6,662 nucleotides of DNA from Methanothrix sp. (lineage in GTDB: Archaea; Halobacteriota; Methanosarcinia; Methanotrichales; Methanotrichaceae), in assembly GCA_012798025.1 (NCBI GenBank), contig JAAZNX010000154.1, positions 1 to 6,662 on the forward strand, written 5' to 3'. The position numbers were made by a program, and so were the translations under genes. Numbering within the stretch: position 1 is the stretch's first letter; the number at the start of each line of letters is the position of its first letter. The notes under the pieces were generated by a model that was not told the origin of the DNA, did no database searches, and saw only the letters and a program-made list of their open reading frames with translations. Shown piece by piece: positions 5,402 through 6,662 of this stretch.

Positions 5402-5791
5402 ATGGTCGATATTTCTGTGATCTCTGGGTCCAAGTCCGACCAAGCGGTCGTAGATAAGATACTGCACAGGCTCGAAGAGGTGGGAGCAGACTTTGAGCAC
5501 AGGATACTATCCGCTCACAGAAACCCCCAGGAGCTAGAGAAATACATCGCTGAAACAGACGCCCGCGTTTTCATCGGCGTAGCTGGCCTCTCCGCAGCTC
5601 TGCCCGGTGCCATCGCATCCAGGACGAGGCGCCCTGTCATCGGCGTGCCGGTTAGCGCCAAATTGGGTGGCATGGATGCGCTTTTGTCAATTGTTCAGAT
5701 GCCGCCCGGCGTTCCAGTGGCCTGCGTGGGCATCGATAATGGGGAAAATGCAGCATTGCTGGCCTTAAGAATCCTCGAATCCGGAAGATAG
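5402..5791 (+). CDS. purE: PurE, phosphoribosylaminoimidazole carboxylase catalytic subunit / N5-CAIR mutase
   Basis: PurE makes 4-carboxy-AIR in purine synthesis, either by moving the carboxyl group of N5-CAIR (class I) or by direct use of CO2 (class II). Visible motifs are SGSKSD (8-13), SAHRNP with the catalytic His39 (37-42), AGLSAALPG (61-69), [20 protein letters not shown] (81-100) and PPGVPVACV (101-109). Two things are odd. The bacterial class I motif AAHLPG has a His at the position occupied here by Ala67. The protein is 129 residues and ends soon after the [11 protein letters not shown] helix, whereas the E. coli enzyme has about 40 more residues; no frameshift is evident and the stop is followed by a promoter-like sequence. 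No purK is in the window. GAGGGTG lies about 9 nt before the ATG. It is probably the last gene of the aromatic/purine operon. Confidence 0.92.
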   Translation: MVDISVISGSKSDQAVVDKILHRLEEVGADFEHRILSAHRNPQELEKYIAETDARVFIGVAGLSAALPGAIASRTRRPVIGVPVSAKLGGMDALLSIVQMPPGVPVACVGIDNGENAALLALRILESGR

Positions 5792-5792
5792 C

Positions 5793-5800
5793 TATTTATA
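5793..5800 (+). promoter_or_regulatory. Candidate TATA box of the universal stress gene
   Basis: TATTTATA begins two bases after the purE stop. It predicts a start near 5820-5824 and a leader of about 15-20 nt that contains GGTGG (5828-5832) before the ATG at 5839. This would make the stress protein and its small partner a separate unit, while read-through from purE remains possible. Confidence 0.5.
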
Positions 5801-5838
5801 CAATGTCAGTGAGATAACCAAATCAAAGGTGGGATAGG

Positions 5839-6270
5839 ATGTACAAGCGGATTTTGATCGCCACAGATGGCTCTGATAAATCTAAGAAAGCCGCTGAGGA
5901 GGGTATAGAGCTGGCAAAGGCTCTCGGCGCGCAGGTCTTAGCGCTAAACGTTGTAAACGAGGTCGTCATCGCAAGCGCAGTCAGACAGCTTGGTTCCGAC
6001 AGAAAAGAAGTAGAGACTAAGTTGAAGACAGCCGGCAGCAAGGCTGTGGACAGCATCAAGGCCATGGGAGATAAGGTGGGCGTTCCAGTCGATACGATAG
6101 TCAGAATCGGAGCGCCAGCGAACATGGTCATAGATACTGCTGCGGCCGAAAAGGCAGACCTTATCGTCATGGGAAGCCATGGAGAATCCGGCGCCTCAAA
6201 GCTTCTGATCGGAAGCGTTGTTCAGAAGGTACTGTACTGGTCGACGATCCCGGTCTTGGTTGTGAGATGA
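5839..6270 (+). CDS. Universal stress protein, UspA family, ATP-binding type
   Basis: This is a single-domain cytoplasmic Usp of 143 residues, probably a dimer. It begins with MYKRILIATDGS, where Asp10 sits at the adenine-binding position of the family. The nucleotide motif G-2x-G-9x-G-S/T is exact: Gly112, Gly115, Gly125 and Ser126 in MGSHGESGASKLLIGS. It therefore belongs to the ATP-binding group (like MJ0577) rather than the non-binding E. coli UspA group. The closing strand IPVLVVR ends the fold. The role is a regulator or chaperone-like responder; what it senses here is unknown. A small membrane protein gene starts 4 nt after its stop, which suggests that they work together. GGTGG lies about 6 nt upstream of the ATG. 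Confidence 0.95.
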   Translation: MYKRILIATDGSDKSKKAAEEGIELAKALGAQVLALNVVNEVVIASAVRQLGSDRKEVETKLKTAGSKAVDSIKAMGDKVGVPVDTIVRIGAPANMVIDTAAAEKADLIVMGSHGESGASKLLIGSVVQKVLYWSTIPVLVVR

Positions 6271-6274
6271 TTTA

Positions 6275-6385
6275 ATGGAAGCCTTCGTGTTGGGTGAACC
6301 CCTGATCTACGCATCTTTTGCTATCGTGTTCATTGTAGGCGTAGTTCTTGGTTTCTTCGTCATAAGCCTCATTGGAGGAAGTTAA
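6275..6385 (+). CDS. Small single-span membrane protein (36 residues) after the stress gene
   Basis: This short gene has an ATG at 6275 and a TAA at 6383-6385. The product has an acidic N-terminus (MEAFVLGEP), then one continuous hydrophobic span from about residue 10 to 33, and ends in GGS. Inside the span, GVVLG at 22-26 is a GxxxG helix-packing motif, which hints at self-association or binding of another membrane helix. There are no basic residues at all. GAGATGATT at 6264-6272, overlapping the usp stop, differs from the archaeal Shine-Dalgarno GAGGTGATC at two bases, and the 4-nt gap implies translational coupling. The frame contains no stop over a strongly hydrophobic run, which is unlikely by chance in non-coding DNA, and a hairpin follows its stop by 10 nt. 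I know of no named family; a membrane tether for the stress protein is a guess. Confidence 0.65.
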   Translation: MEAFVLGEPLIYASFAIVFIVGVVLGFFVISLIGGS

Positions 6386-6395
6386 TCTGTTCCTA

Positions 6396-6429
6396 AAGAG
6401 ACCTTCGGGAAGATCCGACATGGTCTCTT
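6396..6429 (+). terminator. Hairpin after the stress-protein unit, possible terminator
   Basis: AAGAGACC (6396-6403) pairs perfectly with GGTCTCTT (6422-6429), and inside the loop TCGG (6405-6408) pairs with CCGA (6415-6418). Downstream on the plus strand there is an AT-rich stretch but only a TTTT at 6448-6451. Archaeal termination depends mainly on T-runs, so the hairpin may instead protect the 3' end or separate two convergent units. It begins 10 nt after the small membrane protein stop. Confidence 0.5.
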
Positions 6430-6441
6430 CATTTATATCAT

Positions 6442-6447
6442 AAAAAA
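6442..6447 (-). terminator. T-run after the aminopeptidase gene
   Basis: On the minus strand six T residues follow the aminopeptidase stop codon by two bases. An oligo-T run is the usual archaeal termination signal. The hairpin at 6396-6429 lies further downstream on this strand. Confidence 0.45.
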
Positions 6448-6449
6448 TT

Positions 6450-6662
6450 TTATATCTTAAAGTACCTTGGGGCAGTCTCCAGGCATCTTGCCATAAGGTC
6501 TGCAGCCTTGTCAATATCACTTATGCACAGAACCTCCACAGGCGAGTGGATGTACCTTGTGGCTACGCTTATGACGCCAGTTGGAATCCCTGACCTGGTC
6601 AGGTAGATGGATGAGGCGTCCGTAGTTCCTCCATCGGAGGCCTCCAGCTGTACTGGAATTTC
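6450..6662 (-). CDS. M42 family metallo-aminopeptidase, C-terminal part
   Basis: Only the last 70 residues are in the window; the 5' part lies beyond the right edge. The fragment contains [20 protein letters not shown] (visible residues 10-29) and [10 protein letters not shown] (35-44), which are the C-terminal landmarks of M42 peptidases (PepA/TET/FrvX group, often annotated as endoglucanase or glutamyl aminopeptidase). In this family the Asp in TDA and the His of the YIHSP motif belong to the active-site region; the latter His is a metal ligand. These enzymes form large cytoplasmic complexes that trim peptides left by the proteasome. The stop is TAA at 6450-6452, the gene converges on the stress-protein unit with 64 nt between the stops, and a T-run follows. 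The specificity cannot be judged from this piece. Confidence 0.9.
   Translation of the reverse strand, partial: EIPVQLEASDGGTTDASSIYLTRSGIPTGVISVATRYIHSPVEVLCISDIDKAADLMARCLETAPRYFKI

Overview
The window looks like a piece of a euryarchaeal chromosome, most likely from a methanogen of the Methanosarcinales type. The evidence is the GHMP-type (archaeal) shikimate kinase instead of the bacterial AroK fold, a neighbouring stand-alone AroQ chorismate mutase, a short archaeal-style PurE, an M42 aminopeptidase, frequent GTG/TTG starts, GAGG/GGAGG ribosome binding sites and AT-rich TATA-like boxes upstream of transcription units. The genus is an inference; no marker gene such as mcr or rRNA is present. 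I see no mobile element, CRISPR array, tRNA or rRNA.

Layout. (i) 1-3316, minus strand: a three-gene ABC importer operon of the FecBCD/BtuFCD class, read as substrate-binding protein (3316-2252), permease (2248-1175) and ATPase (1123-302). An unrecognised open reading frame (269 to the left edge) follows in the same direction. (ii) 3317-3705: a divergent intergenic region with TATA-like boxes for both directions, a strong Shine-Dalgarno for the importer, and several inverted repeats that could fold as a leader RNA. (iii) 3706-5791, plus strand: a tight cluster of a PD-(D/E)XK nuclease-like protein, shikimate kinase, chorismate mutase (1-nt overlap with the kinase) and PurE. (iv) 5839-6385, plus strand: a universal stress protein followed after 4 nt by a 36-residue single-span membrane protein, with its own TATA-like box. 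(v) 6386-6449: a convergent intergenic region with a hairpin and a T-run. (vi) 6450-6662, minus strand: the C-terminal 70 residues of an M42 family metallo-aminopeptidase.

How the genes work together. The importer would capture a metal chelate, corrinoid or oxyanion outside the cell, pass it through the permease and be powered by the ATPase; the sequence does not decide the ligand. Shikimate kinase and chorismate mutase are two steps of aromatic amino acid synthesis and PurE is a step of purine synthesis, so region (iii) is a biosynthetic operon.

The most interesting items are the uncharacterised nuclease-like protein that heads the aromatic operon, the very small membrane protein coupled to the stress protein, the structured divergent intergenic region, and a PurE that is short and lacks a histidine conserved in the classical enzyme. 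None of these amounts to a demonstrated new system; each is stated with its basis below.
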